This document shows, piece after piece, positions 37,934 through 46,972 of a stretch of 64,000 nucleotides of DNA. Position 1 is the first letter of the stretch. Each line of letters starts with the position of its first letter. A program made the position numbers and the translations under genes. The notes under the pieces are model-generated. The model was not told the origin of the DNA. It saw only the letters and a program-made list of their open reading frames with translations, and did no database searches. The DNA comes from Chloroflexota bacterium (lineage in GTDB: Bacteria > Chloroflexota > Dormibacteria > Dormibacterales > Dormibacteraceae): contig VBDR01000033.1 of NCBI GenBank assembly GCA_005882135.1, positions 31,847 to 95,846 on the forward strand, given 5' to 3'.

Positions 37934-39109
37934 TTATACCCGTCTGACGCCAACGGAGCGTTGCCCTGAATTCTCAAGGGCCTCGCCGGCGCCGGCGGAG
38001 CGGAATGAGGACGGCCATGCGAGCGATAGGAGCAGCGCAGCCTCAGCAAGCAGGATCGGCACCGCCAGCACCAGCAGCGCAAGCTCGAGCAAGGCGTAGC
38101 CGATCACCATCAGCGCGACCTGGACCGAGGTGGCGCCGGAGCGCACCAGCAGCCAGCCGGCGACGACGAGGATCGCGAAATCCTGGAAGCCGACGTAGGG
38201 CGTGAAGAGAAGCGAAGCGACGATGCCGGTGGCGATGGGGCGCGACGTCCCGAGACCGCGCTGCCGCCAGGCGGCGGCCACAGCCACCGCGACCACGACC
38301 GCCTCCACGGCGTAGAGGAGTGGCCCGAGTCCAAGCGGGCCGGCGATCGCGTAGCGCCGGGTCGGCTCCCACTGCGAAGCCAGCGAGAGCACGTCGCGGT
38401 ATCGCTGAAGCCCGTCGGGGCCCAGCATGACCACCGCCACCAGCCCCATGACGGCCGTCGCCGCCAGCCAAGCGCCGAAGACCCGGCCGTGTCGTGACAC
38501 GAGCAGGCACAGCGGAACGAGCAACGCGAGCTGCGGCTTGATCGCGATCAGGCTGAGGACCAGGCCCGCCGGCACCGGCTGCTTGCGCTCGGCGAGCCAC
38601 CACGAGGCGGCCACGGCGGCCGCCACCAACGCCACGGGCTGGCCGACCATCAGCCCGAAGGCGGTCGGAAACAGGCCGAGGAACAGGGCCAGGTGGGCGG
38701 CCCGGGTCAGGCCTGCGCCGGGCGCGACCAGCCGCCATGCGAACAGCGCAGCCCCGACCAGAAGCGCCGTCCAGAGCAGGAGGGCGAGATCGAAGGGCAG
38801 GCCGAGGAACGGCGTGGCTACCCAGGCCAGCGTTGGAGGGTTGAGGAAAGGCGACCAGTAGGTGCCTGGTTGAAGGCCCTCGACAGTCGCCTTCTGGGCG
38901 GCAAGGTCATAGAGGCGGCTGTAGCCGTGCTCCCAACCGTTGAGCGCCGCGCCGTAGATAAGCCGGAAATCGTTGCGGACCAGGTGCTGCGGGATGTAGG
39001 TGGTGACGGCCGCATAGAGGTTGAAGGCGGCAAGCAGGATGCCGGCCCACAGGCCGGCCGCGGCCCACATCCGGGTCCGCTCGCGGAAGTAGACGACCAA
39101 GGCAGGCAA
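37934..39109 (-). CDS. GT87-family (DUF2029) polyprenol-phosphate-mannose-dependent transferase, putative
   Basis: About 391 residues with 10 or so helices. The first loop DFRLIYGAALNGWEHGYSRLYDLAAQ and YWSPFLNPPTLAWVATPFLGLPF is the GT87 hallmark, as is GLVLSLIAIKPQLALLVP. In Actinobacteria such GT-C enzymes use polyprenyl-phosphate-mannose outside the membrane; the PPM synthase-like gene at 8861 could supply it. The ATG at 39109 lies inside the dnaK terminator's T-tract; the second Met (MWAAAG) is an alternative. The last 25 residues near the tRNA are poorly conserved. Confidence 0.75.
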   Translation of the reverse strand: MPALVVYFRERTRMWAAAGLWAGILLAAFNLYAAVTTYIPQHLVRNDFRLIYGAALNGWEHGYSRLYDLAAQKATVEGLQPGTYWSPFLNPPTLAWVATPFLGLPFDLALLLWTALLVGAALFAWRLVAPGAGLTRAAHLALFLGLFPTAFGLMVGQPVALVAAAVAASWWLAERKQPVPAGLVLSLIAIKPQLALLVPLCLLVSRHGRVFGAWLAATAVMGLVAVVMLGPDGLQRYRDVLSLASQWEPTRRYAIAGPLGLGPLLYAVEAVVVAVAVAAAWRQRGLGTSRPIATGIVASLLFTPYVGFQDFAILVVAGWLLVRSGATSVQVALMVIGYALLELALLVLAVPILLAEAALLLSLAWPSSFRSAGAGEALENSGQRSVGVRRV

Positions 39110-39140
39110 AAAATAAGGGCTGCGCCGTCTGGCGCAGCCC
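39106..39140 (-). terminator. Rho-independent terminator of dnaK
   Basis: GGGCTGCGCC, a 4-base loop, GGCGCAGCCC, followed on the minus strand by TTATTTTTTG. A perfect 10-bp GC-rich stem with a T-run, 16 bases after the dnaK stop. The T-run touches the start of the GT87 gene, so that gene relies on read-through or on a promoter within the terminator. Confidence 0.9.
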
Positions 39141-39155
39141 TCAGTGGCTTTTTAG

Positions 39156-41069
39156 TTAGTTGACCTCGCGGTAATCGGCGTCGACCACCTCGCCTTCCTT
39201 TTCCGTCTTCGTTTCGCCGGACGGCGAGCCATCCGTGGGGGCGCCGGTCGGCGCTGAGGCGCCGGCCTCCTGGTAGATGTGCTGGCCGATCTTCTGCAGG
39301 GCCTCGTTGAACTCGTCCATCTCGCGCTGCAGGGCTTTGGTGTCCGAGCCCTTGGCCGCGGTCTTGAGCGATTCGAGCTTGGCGTTGACCTCGTTCTTGA
39401 CGTCCTCGGGGATGCGGGCCTCGTTGTCCTTGATCACCTTTTCGGCCTGGTGGATCATGTGGTCCGCCTGGTTGCGGAGCTCCACCTCTTCGCGCTTGGC
39501 CCTGTCCTCGGCGGAGTGCACCTCTGCCTCCTTGACCATCCGGTCGACCTCGTCCTTGTTCAGGGTCGAGGACGCGGTGATCGTCACCGACTGCTCGCGG
39601 CCGGTGCCCTTGTCCTGTGCCTTGACGTTCAGGATGCCGTTCGCGTCGAGGTCAAAGGTGACCTCGATCTGAGGCATGCCCCGCGGCGCGGGCGGGATGC
39701 CGTCGAGGTGGAAGCGTCCCAGCGTGCGGTTGTCGCGCGCCATCTCGCGCTCGCCCTGCAGGACGTGAACCTCGACTGAAGTCTGGTTGTCCGCCGCGGT
39801 CGAGAAGACCTGGGAGCGAGAGGTCGGGATCGTGGTGTTGCGGTCGATGAGCTTGGTCATGACCCCGCCCAGGGTCTCGACGCCCAGCGACAGCGGCGTC
39901 ACGTCCAGGAGCAGGATGTCCTTGACCTCGCCCTTCAGCACTCCGGCCTGGATCGCCGCACCGACGGCGACGACCTCGTCCGGGTTGACGCCCTTGTGCG
40001 GCTCCTTGCCGCCGAGCAGGTCCTTGACGAGCTGCTGGATGATCGGCGTGCGGGTTGCACCACCGACCAGCACGACCTCGTCGATCTGCTGTGGGGTCAG
40101 GTTGGCGTCCTTCAGGGCGGCGAGGAATGGACCGCGCGTCCGCTCGGTCAGGTCCGCCGTCAGCGACTCGAACTTGGCGCGCGTGAGCGTCATCTCGAGG
40201 TGCTTCGGCCCGGTCTGGTCGGCCGTGATGAACGGCAGGTTGACGGTTGTCTCGAGCCGGCTCGAGAGCTCGATCTTGGCCCGCTCCGCGGCCTCGGTGA
40301 GGCGCTGGAGGGCCTGACGGTCGGTCTTCAGGTCGATGCCGTTTTGCTTCTTGAACTCGTCAGCGAGCCAGTCCACGATCCGCCGGTCGTAGTCGTCGCC
40401 GCCGAGGTGGGTGTCGCCGTTGGTGGACTTGACCTCGAACACGCCGTCGCCCACGTCGAGCACGGAGACGTCAAAGGTGCCGCCGCCGAGGTCGAAGACG
40501 AGGATGGTCTCGTTGGCCTTCTTCTCCAGGCCGTAGGCCAGAGAAGCGGCGGTCGGCTCGTTGATGATGCGGAGCACATTGAGGCCCGCGATCTGCCCGG
40601 CGTTCTTGGTCGCCTGGCGCTGGGAGTCGTTGAAGTACGCGGGCACGGTGATGACAGCGTCGGTCACCTTTTCACCCAGGTAAGCCTCGGCGTCGGCCTT
40701 CAGCTTCTGCAGGATCATGGCCGAGATCTCTTCGGGCGTGAACTCCTTGTTGGCGTTCGGTACGAACACCACCGCCCGGTCGTCCTTGCCCGGCTTGACC
40801 TGGTAGGGCACGATCTTCCGCTCCGAGTCCACCTCGCCGAATTTGCGGCCCATGAACCGCTTGATCGAATAGACGGTGTTCTCGGGGTTGACGGCCGCCT
40901 GCCGACGAGCCAGCGTGCCCACCAGCCTTTCACCGGACTTGGTGAAGGCGACGACGGAGGGAGTGGTGCGCGAACCTTCGGAGTTAGGGATGACCACAGG
41001 CTCGCCGCCTTCCATGACGGCGATGACTGAGTTGGTCGTCCCCAGGTCGATGCCTACGGTTTTTGGCAT
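39156..41069 (-). CDS. dnaK: Chaperone DnaK (Hsp70)
   Basis: 637 residues. The actin-fold ATPase domain has [35 protein letters not shown] and [16 protein letters not shown]. The linker [14 protein letters not shown] is intact, with a peptide-binding domain and a helical lid ending in a disordered acidic tail ([17 protein letters not shown], with the conserved DADYR-type end). GGAGG lies about 12 bases before the ATG. grpE, dnaJ and hrcA do not flank it and no CIRCE operator is visible upstream, so it is probably transcribed alone. Confidence 0.97.
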   Translation of the reverse strand: MPKTVGIDLGTTNSVIAVMEGGEPVVIPNSEGSRTTPSVVAFTKSGERLVGTLARRQAAVNPENTVYSIKRFMGRKFGEVDSERKIVPYQVKPGKDDRAVVFVPNANKEFTPEEISAMILQKLKADAEAYLGEKVTDAVITVPAYFNDSQRQATKNAGQIAGLNVLRIINEPTAASLAYGLEKKANETILVFDLGGGTFDVSVLDVGDGVFEVKSTNGDTHLGGDDYDRRIVDWLADEFKKQNGIDLKTDRQALQRLTEAAERAKIELSSRLETTVNLPFITADQTGPKHLEMTLTRAKFESLTADLTERTRGPFLAALKDANLTPQQIDEVVLVGGATRTPIIQQLVKDLLGGKEPHKGVNPDEVVAVGAAIQAGVLKGEVKDILLLDVTPLSLGVETLGGVMTKLIDRNTTIPTSRSQVFSTAADNQTSVEVHVLQGEREMARDNRTLGRFHLDGIPPAPRGMPQIEVTFDLDANGILNVKAQDKGTGREQSVTITASSTLNKDEVDRMVKEAEVHSAEDRAKREEVELRNQADHMIHQAEKVIKDNEARIPEDVKNEVNAKLESLKTAAKGSDTKALQREMDEFNEALQKIGQHIYQEAGASAPTGAPTDGSPSGETKTEKEGEVVDADYREVN

Positions 41070-41130
41070 ATGTCAGCTGTTCCTCCAGATGGGATGGATT
41101 CGATTCAGATTGATTACATTTGATCTTGTT

Positions 41131-41143
41131 CCCCGCTTCGGGG
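41131..41143 (-). promoter_or_regulatory. Short hairpin in the dnaK / DUF3090 divergent region
   Basis: CCCCG-CTT-CGGGG, a perfect 5-bp stem about 62 bases before the dnaK start. A palindrome AGAC-GTA-GTCT lies at 41159-41169, just before the DUF3090 start. No CIRCE-type inverted repeat is seen. Either could be an operator or a 5' UTR structure. Confidence 0.35.
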
Positions 41144-41176
41144 GCAGCAAAACCACTTAGACGTAGTCTTACTTCG

Positions 41177-41707
41177 ATGGCCATCTACGAGCTCGACCCG
41201 GTCGACCGGATCGAGGTCGCGGCCGTCGGCGAGCCTGGCCAGCGCCGATTTTTCCTCCTCGCCACGGGCTCCGGGCGCACCCTGACGCTGAGCTGCGAGA
41301 AATCGCAGATCCAGGCCCTGATCGTTCGCCTCCACCAGATGCTCGAGGCCCAGCAGATCGAAACGCCGGAGCACGCCGCCGAGGCCGCCTCAGCCGGTCC
41401 GGTCCCGGGCGACCCGGAGTGGCAGATCGGCGAGATGGGCCTGGGCTATCACGAGGCGCGCCAGATGTTCGTGCTGGTCGCCAGCCAGTCGGCGGCCCCG
41501 GAGGCCGCTGAGTCCGCAGAAGCACCGCCGGCCGACGACGCGCCCAGCGTGCGTTTCTGGCTCAGCCCCGACCAGGTGGTCGCCTTCTCCAAGCAGGCCG
41601 AGTCCGTACTTTCCGCCGGCCGGCCGCTGTGCCCGCGTTGCGGCCTCCCGATCGACCCCGCCGGCCATCCTTGCCCGGTGATGAACGGTGCCCGCCCCAT
41701 CTTCTGA
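41177..41707 (+). CDS. DUF3090 family protein
   Basis: 176 residues. YELDPVDRIEVAAVGEPGQRRFFL, a central QIGEMGLGYHEARQMFVLVA and the C-terminal zinc-like cluster RPLCPRCGLPIDPAGHPCP match DUF3090, a family of unknown function widespread in Actinobacteria and relatives. It nearly always precedes an SCO1664-type gene, as here. There is no Shine-Dalgarno before the ATG, so the mRNA may be leaderless. It overlaps the next gene by 20 bases. Confidence 0.9.
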   Translation: MAIYELDPVDRIEVAAVGEPGQRRFFLLATGSGRTLTLSCEKSQIQALIVRLHQMLEAQQIETPEHAAEAASAGPVPGDPEWQIGEMGLGYHEARQMFVLVASQSAAPEAAESAEAPPADDAPSVRFWLSPDQVVAFSKQAESVLSAGRPLCPRCGLPIDPAGHPCPVMNGARPIF

Positions 41708-42416
41708 AAGGACCGAGCGGCTGCTCCGGGAGCTGCCCGACGTCAAGCTCCTGGGCCTGCTGCACGGCGCCTCGAACTACACCTTCCTGACCCGCCTTGG
41801 GCCACATGCGCCTTCTGGCTTGCGCGCCGTCTACAAGCCGGCCCGAGGCGAGTCGCCGCTGTGGGACTTCGAGGCAGGCACGCTGTACCAGCGCGAGGTC
41901 GCGGCGTACGAGCTGAGCAAGGTCCTGGGCTGGCCGCGCATCCCTCCGACCGTGGTCAGGCAGACAGCCCCGCATGGGGCCGGTGCGATGCAGCTGTTCA
42001 TCGACGCGGACGGACGGCACTTCCTGGGCGAGCACAAGGCGCTCCACGAGACGTGGGTTCGGGTCGCGTTGTTTGACGTCATCACCAACAACGCCGACCG
42101 CAAGTCGGGGCACTGCCTGTTCGACCCCGAAGACCATGTCTGGGTCATCGACCACGGCCTCACCTTTAATGTCGACGACAAGCTGCGGACCGTGATCTGG
42201 GATTTCTCGGGCGACCGGCTCCCGCCAGATCTGTGCGGCGACGTGGAGCGCGCGCTGGTCGGGTTGGAGCGCGGCCCCCTGGCGCCAACGATGGAAGGAC
42301 TGCTGAGCCGCGGCGAGGTGCGCGTCTTGAAGCGGCGGCTGCGTGGCGTCCTGGACCCGAAATGGCGGTTCCCCGAACCCACTTCGGCATGGTCGATTCC
42401 CTGGCCGCCCGTGTAA
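41688..42416 (+). CDS. SCO1664-type protein (PI3/4-kinase-like fold)
   Basis: 242 residues, GTG start. YKPARGESPLWDFEAGTLYQREVAAYELS resembles the ATP-lysine region of atypical kinases, and DVITNNADRKSGHCLFD plus WVIDHGLTFNVDDKLRTVIWDF supply the catalytic-loop Asn/Asp and metal Asp. The SCO1664 family is uncharacterised but always linked to DUF3090, often with a histidine phosphatase, which is absent here. The two probably act on one unknown phosphorylated substrate. Confidence 0.88.
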   Translation: MPAPSSERTERLLRELPDVKLLGLLHGASNYTFLTRLGPHAPSGLRAVYKPARGESPLWDFEAGTLYQREVAAYELSKVLGWPRIPPTVVRQTAPHGAGAMQLFIDADGRHFLGEHKALHETWVRVALFDVITNNADRKSGHCLFDPEDHVWVIDHGLTFNVDDKLRTVIWDFSGDRLPPDLCGDVERALVGLERGPLAPTMEGLLSRGEVRVLKRRLRGVLDPKWRFPEPTSAWSIPWPPV

Positions 42417-42448
42417 CGAAACCGGCCGTGCTATCGTTCCCGGGCTTC

Positions 42449-43438
42449 ATGCGTCTCCTCGGGGTTCTCTTGTTCCTGCCCATCTCGCTTCTCCTCGTCG
42501 CCGCCAACTCGCCGGGTCCATCGGCCAGCCCGTCGCCGACGACCGAGGCGTCGCCGTCCCCATCCACGAGTCCACCCCCTTCGCCGTCGCCATCCGCGTC
42601 TCCCAGCCCCAGTCCAATTCCGGTCAACGCCTTCCTTTCTCTTGATGTGACCGCCGGCGGACCCACCACGCAGATCACCGTCAACGGCGGCGCGTTTCTG
42701 CCCAACGAGCAGATGACGCTCTACTGGGACCAGGCGACCAAGATCGCGGGGGGCGCCAACGCCGACGGCAGCGGCAACTTCGTCACGCACGTCAAGCCGT
42801 TTTCCGGCGACGGCCCTGGCGCTCATAAGCTCTGCGCCAGCGTGCAGCCGAACCCCTGCGCGACCTTCACCCTCGACGCCACCCCGACGTCGCCATCCCC
42901 CTCCCCGTCGCCCAGCGAGTCGCCGTCGCCCTCAGCCTCGCCGGAGGTTGGTACGACATTCACCCCCAGCCCGAGCCCCGTGGCCGCCACCCTCAACGGA
43001 ATCGATGTCATCACCAGCCCGCCGTTCGTGTTCCTCCCGATAGCCGGCGGACTGGCGATCCTGCTCTCGGTCGGTTACTGGCTGGTCAGCGTGATGAGAC
43101 GTCCGCGAATCGCCCCGCTTCCCGCCGCGGCCGTGGTACACCGCGCGACGCGCCCGGACTACGCGGCGGGATTCGGCACCCCACCGCCGACGCCCGCGGC
43201 CGAGTCGCATGAGTCCTCGGCGTGGAACGAACCGATGCCGCATACGCAGGCGTTGCCCGCGGCTCCGCCGCCGGTCCCCGCGCCGGAACCCCCGGCTGCG
43301 TCGGAGCCTGCGACTCCGCCTGCGGCGGATGGAACGGACTATTCGCCCGTGGAATGGGGGCCCGGTGGTGGCGGCTGGGGATACGCGGAGCCCACGCCGC
43401 CAGACGAGTCGCCGGAGACACCGCAGCCAGGCGACTAG
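42449..43438 (+). CDS. Secreted or anchored Ser/Pro-rich protein with one C-terminal helix
   Basis: 329 residues. A signal peptide (MRLLGVLLFLPISLLLVAANS) is followed by a Ser-Pro repeat tract of about 50 residues, a compact beta-like domain with VNGGAFLPNEQMTLYWDQATK and two Cys (KLCASVQPNPCATF), a second Ser-Pro tract, one membrane helix (FLPIAGGLAILLSVGYWLV) and a Pro/Ala-rich cytosolic tail ending in a Gly/Trp segment. The folded domain looks like an immunoglobulin-type module. No family recognised. It lies between SCO1664 and the ABC importer, 32 bases after the former. Confidence 0.75.
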   Translation: MRLLGVLLFLPISLLLVAANSPGPSASPSPTTEASPSPSTSPPPSPSPSASPSPSPIPVNAFLSLDVTAGGPTTQITVNGGAFLPNEQMTLYWDQATKIAGGANADGSGNFVTHVKPFSGDGPGAHKLCASVQPNPCATFTLDATPTSPSPSPSPSESPSPSASPEVGTTFTPSPSPVAATLNGIDVITSPPFVFLPIAGGLAILLSVGYWLVSVMRRPRIAPLPAAAVVHRATRPDYAAGFGTPPPTPAAESHESSAWNEPMPHTQALPAAPPPVPAPEPPAASEPATPPAADGTDYSPVEWGPGGGGWGYAEPTPPDESPETPQPGD

Positions 43439-43475
43439 TTGGCCTTGCGGACAGGGTCAACTTAGACTCTGGCTG

Positions 43476-44261
43476 ATGCCGCTCCTCGAAGTTCGCGACC
43501 TGAGAGTGCGCTTCGGCGGCATCATCGCCCTCGACTCGGTTTCCTTCGACGTGCCGGATGACGCCATCGTTGGTTTGATCGGACCAAATGGCGCCGGCAA
43601 GACGACACTTTTCAACGTAATCAGCCGCTTTTACCCGGTGGAGCGCGGCGATCTTGTCTTCCGCGGCGAGAGCCTCCTCCACGAACGTTCGCAAAACATC
43701 ATCCGCCGCGGAATCGCCCGCACCTTCCAGAACGTCGAGCTCTGGCCGCGGATGACTGTGCTGGACAACGTCCTCGCCGGCTATCACAGCCGGTTCCATA
43801 CCGACTACCTCCACTTCGTGAGGGCCGGGCTGCGGCTGCCAGGCACGCGCCACATGGAAACAGAGGCGAGGGACAAAGCCCTCGAGATCCTGCGCTACAT
43901 GGGGCTCGAGCGTGTGGCCGGCCACCCGGCACGCGGCCATCCGTTTGGAGTCCTCAAGAAGATCGAGTTGGCGCGTGCGCTCGCCTCGGCGCCGAGCCTC
44001 TTGCTCCTAGATGAGCCAGCCGGCGGGTTGACGCACGAGGAGGTGGATCGGCTTGCCGGGCAGTTGCGTCAGATACACGCCGACTTCAAGGTGACCTTGC
44101 TGATCGTCGAGCACCACATGAACCTCGTCATGAGGGTCAGTGACCGCGTGGTGGTTCTGGACTTTGGCCGCCTCATCGCCGAGGGCACCCCACGCGAGGT
44201 GCAGACCGACGCCCGAGTCATCGAGGCCTATCTGGGGACGCAGCAGAATGGCGCTCCTTGA
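43476..44261 (+). CDS. livG: Branched-chain amino acid ABC transporter ATPase LivG
   Basis: 261 residues. LEVRDLRVRFGGIIALDSVSF, Walker A GPNGAGKTTLFN, the family motif RRGIARTFQNVELW, signature-equivalent HPFGVLKKIELARALA, and Walker B LLLLDEPAGGL with IVEHHMNLVM. Typical LivG rather than LivF because of the long inserted helix between Walker A and the signature. The signature differs somewhat from LSGGQ, as it commonly does in this subfamily. It overlaps livF by 14 bases. Confidence 0.92.
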   Translation: MPLLEVRDLRVRFGGIIALDSVSFDVPDDAIVGLIGPNGAGKTTLFNVISRFYPVERGDLVFRGESLLHERSQNIIRRGIARTFQNVELWPRMTVLDNVLAGYHSRFHTDYLHFVRAGLRLPGTRHMETEARDKALEILRYMGLERVAGHPARGHPFGVLKKIELARALASAPSLLLLDEPAGGLTHEEVDRLAGQLRQIHADFKVTLLIVEHHMNLVMRVSDRVVVLDFGRLIAEGTPREVQTDARVIEAYLGTQQNGAP

Positions 44262-44955
44262 GCTGAACGACGTGGTTGCCGGCTACGGGCCGACCACCGT
44301 GCTCCACGGCGTCTCGCTCAGCGTCGACGAGGGTGGAATCGTCGCCCTGCTGGGGGCCAATGGCGCCGGCAAGACAACCACACTGCGAGCGATCTCGAGC
44401 ACAGTTCGCAGGACAGGCAGAGTGGTGTTCGACGGTCATGACATCTCGTCACATGCCCCGGAAAACGTCGCTCGTCTCGGCATCGCACACGTGCCCGAGG
44501 GGCGCGGCACCCTGGGTCAGCTGACGGTTTGGGAAAACCTCCAGATGGGCGCCTACATTCGCCGGGGCGGTGTGGCCAAGGCCGATTACGACAGGGTGTG
44601 CGAGTACTTCGCCTGGATCCCGGAACGGCGCCGCCAGGTTGCGGCCACCCTTTCGGGCGGCGAGCAACAGATGTTGGCCATCGCGCGCGCGCTGATGATG
44701 CGGCCCCGCATGCTGCTGCTCGATGAGCCGTCGCTCGGTCTCGCCCCCCTGATCGTGCAGGAGATTTTCAAGATCGTGCGCGCCATCAACGAGCAGGACA
44801 AGGTAACGGTCCTCGTCGTCGAGCAGAACGCCAGCATCGCGCTGCAGGCGAGCGCCCACGCTTACGTCCTCGAGGTCGGTCGCGTAGTGGTTTCAGGCAC
44901 CAGCGTTGAGCTGCAGAAGGATGAGGCCGTGCGTCGCTCCTACCTGGGCTACTGA
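44248..44955 (+). CDS. livF: Branched-chain amino acid ABC transporter ATPase LivF
   Basis: 235 residues. LLELNDVVAGYGPTTVLHGVSL, Walker A GANGAGKTTTLRAI, RLGIAHVPEGRGTLGQLTV, signature LSGGEQQMLAIARAL, and Walker B MLLLDEPSLGLAPL. It is the partner of LivG in the importer. It overlaps livG at its start and is 2 bases from livH, so one polycistronic mRNA is likely. Confidence 0.95.
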   Translation: MALLELNDVVAGYGPTTVLHGVSLSVDEGGIVALLGANGAGKTTTLRAISSTVRRTGRVVFDGHDISSHAPENVARLGIAHVPEGRGTLGQLTVWENLQMGAYIRRGGVAKADYDRVCEYFAWIPERRRQVAATLSGGEQQMLAIARALMMRPRMLLLDEPSLGLAPLIVQEIFKIVRAINEQDKVTVLVVEQNASIALQASAHAYVLEVGRVVVSGTSVELQKDEAVRRSYLGY

Positions 44956-44957
44956 CG

Positions 44958-45839
44958 ATGCTGGCTTTCATCCAGCAGATTGTCTCGGGCATCGCCACCG
45001 GGGGCATCTATGCCAGCCTGGCGCTCGGGCTGGTCCTGATCTACCGCGCGATGGACGTGGCCAACTTCGCTCAGGGCGAGATGGCAACGTTCTCGACCTT
45101 CATCAGCTACTCACTGATCGAATACGCGCACTTCGACTTTTGGAGCGCGTTCGTGGTCACGATCCTGGTTTCCTTCGGGCTCGGCGTCGCGATCGAACGC
45201 CTTCTCATCCGGCGGTTCGAGGGTGCACCCGTGTTGACGCTCCTGATCGTCACGCTTGGCCTCTTTACCATCTTCAACGGGGTCACCGGACTGATCTGGG
45301 GCTACGTATTCAAGGCCTACCGTGGCGCGTTCCCCAGCACGCCGGTGCAGTTCGGAGGCCTTTACCTCAACACCCAGGACCTGGGCGTGTTCGCCGTGGT
45401 ACTCGTGATGCTGCTGCTTCTCTACCTGTTCTTCTCGCGCACCAAGGCCGGCCTCGCGATGCGGGCTGCCTCTCTATATCCGGACAGCTCTCGCCTCCTG
45501 GGCGTTCGCGTGGGCTGGATGTTGGCGCTCGGCTGGGGCTTGGCGTCCACGGTGGGCGCCGTATCGGGGATGCTGGTGGCGCCGATCATCTTCCTGGACC
45601 CCAACATGATGCAGGCGATCCTCCTCTTCGCCTTTGCAGCTGCCGTCCTGGGTGGGATCGAGAGCCCGTTGGGAGCCGTCATCGGCGGTGTCGCAGTCGG
45701 CATCGTGATGGCGCTGGTGGGGACCTATATCCCGGGCGGCCAGGACCTCCGTTTGGCGTTTGGACTCGTCGTCATCGTCGTGGTTCTACTGGTGCGCCCA
45801 GCCGGATTGTTCGGACGGGCGGCGGTGAAGCGGGTGTGA
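44958..45839 (+). CDS. livH: Branched-chain amino acid ABC permease LivH
   Basis: 293 residues, about eight helices. GIATGGIYASLALGLVLIYRAMDVANFAQGEM is the diagnostic N-terminus. It ends in LAFGLVVIVVVLLVRPAGLFG. It forms the transmembrane pore with LivM. It overlaps livM by four bases (GTGTGA). Confidence 0.94.
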   Translation: MLAFIQQIVSGIATGGIYASLALGLVLIYRAMDVANFAQGEMATFSTFISYSLIEYAHFDFWSAFVVTILVSFGLGVAIERLLIRRFEGAPVLTLLIVTLGLFTIFNGVTGLIWGYVFKAYRGAFPSTPVQFGGLYLNTQDLGVFAVVLVMLLLLYLFFSRTKAGLAMRAASLYPDSSRLLGVRVGWMLALGWGLASTVGAVSGMLVAPIIFLDPNMMQAILLFAFAAAVLGGIESPLGAVIGGVAVGIVMALVGTYIPGGQDLRLAFGLVVIVVVLLVRPAGLFGRAAVKRV

Positions 45840-46867
45840 GACGGCTACCCAGGGTCCGTCCGGAGCTTCTGGGGCTCGCCGTGATCGGTGGCATTGTGGT
45901 GCTCGGAGTGCCGACGGTGACAAATCAATTCGTCACCTTCGAGTTCGCCAAAGTCGCCATCTTCGCCATCGCACTGATGGGTCTCAATCTGCTGACCGGA
46001 TACAGCGGGCAGATCTCTCTTGGCAACGGGGCGTTCATGGCCGTCGGCGGCTACACGACGGCAATCCTGGTCCAGCGGACCGGCATCCCTTACTGGACCA
46101 CGATACCGGTGGCGGCCCTGGTGGCAGGGGGGTTCGGGTTCGTGATCGGCATCCCCGCCCTCCGGCTGACCGGTGTCTACCTGGCGCTTGCCACCTTCGC
46201 CCTGGCGCTGAGCGTTCCTCCCGTCCTCAACCACTACGACACATTCACCGGAGGCCACGGAGGCATCGTGATGCCGGCGGTCCTCCCGCCGTTCAGCCTT
46301 GACCTCAGCCAAGAGCAGTGGCTCTACTACATGGATTCGGGAATAGCGCTGCTCCTCTTTGTCTTCGCGTGGGGCGTCGTCCGGAGTCGCACCGGCCGGG
46401 CCTTCATGGCCATCCGCGACAGCGAGACGGCAGCCACCGCGAGCGGCATCAGCCTTGCCTACTACAAGACGCTGGCCTTCGGACTGTCCGCCGCCTACGC
46501 GGGCGTTGCGGGCTCGCTCCTTGCCATCGCGACCAGCTACCTAAACCCGGATACTTTCGGCCTCAGCCTCTCGCTGGCGCTGCTTGTGGGGGTGGTCATC
46601 GGCGGGCTGGGGCTGGACTTCGGAGCGGTCTTCGGGAGCCTTTTTGTGGTCTGGCTTCCCTACTACGCCGAGAAGGCTTCCGGCCTGCACATCGGCGCCT
46701 TGTCCTTCGCCGGCAAGCCGGACATCTTTTACGGGGCGCTGCTGATCGTGATCCTGTTCTTCGCGCCCAACGGCGCCGCCGGCCTCCTCCAGCGCGCGTG
46801 GCGATGGTACCTACACCGGCGCACTGCGGTCAGATCGCCGCTACCCGAGCCGGTGGCCGAGCGCTAG
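45836..46867 (+). CDS. livM: Branched-chain amino acid ABC permease LivM
   Basis: 343 residues from the GTG at 45836. LMGLNLLTGYSGQISLGNGAFMAVGGYTTAIL and DSETAATASGISLAYYKTLAFGLSAAYAGVAGSL are diagnostic. A longer open frame upstream runs through livH in a different frame and is not coding. It is followed by a 105-base gap before the binding-protein gene, which may have its own promoter. Confidence 0.93.
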   Translation: MRRLPRVRPELLGLAVIGGIVVLGVPTVTNQFVTFEFAKVAIFAIALMGLNLLTGYSGQISLGNGAFMAVGGYTTAILVQRTGIPYWTTIPVAALVAGGFGFVIGIPALRLTGVYLALATFALALSVPPVLNHYDTFTGGHGGIVMPAVLPPFSLDLSQEQWLYYMDSGIALLLFVFAWGVVRSRTGRAFMAIRDSETAATASGISLAYYKTLAFGLSAAYAGVAGSLLAIATSYLNPDTFGLSLSLALLVGVVIGGLGLDFGAVFGSLFVVWLPYYAEKASGLHIGALSFAGKPDIFYGALLIVILFFAPNGAAGLLQRAWRWYLHRRTAVRSPLPEPVAER

Positions 46868-46972
46868 GCGAAGCGACACCGGCTCACGGACTCCCTGTTT
46901 GCCTCCTCATTGCTCGATTGTTACGCTGTCGTTTTGAACAGACTTGTCGGCTTCAACAGGGGAGGAGACTCT

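Noticed and set aside
41070..41176. CIRCE heat-shock operator before dnaK
   Set aside because: No TTAGCACTC-N9-GAGTGCTAA-like inverted repeat was found; only a short G/C hairpin.
44906..45835. Upstream extension of LivM through livH
   Set aside because: This part is livH read in another frame. LivM similarity begins at the GTG at 45836.
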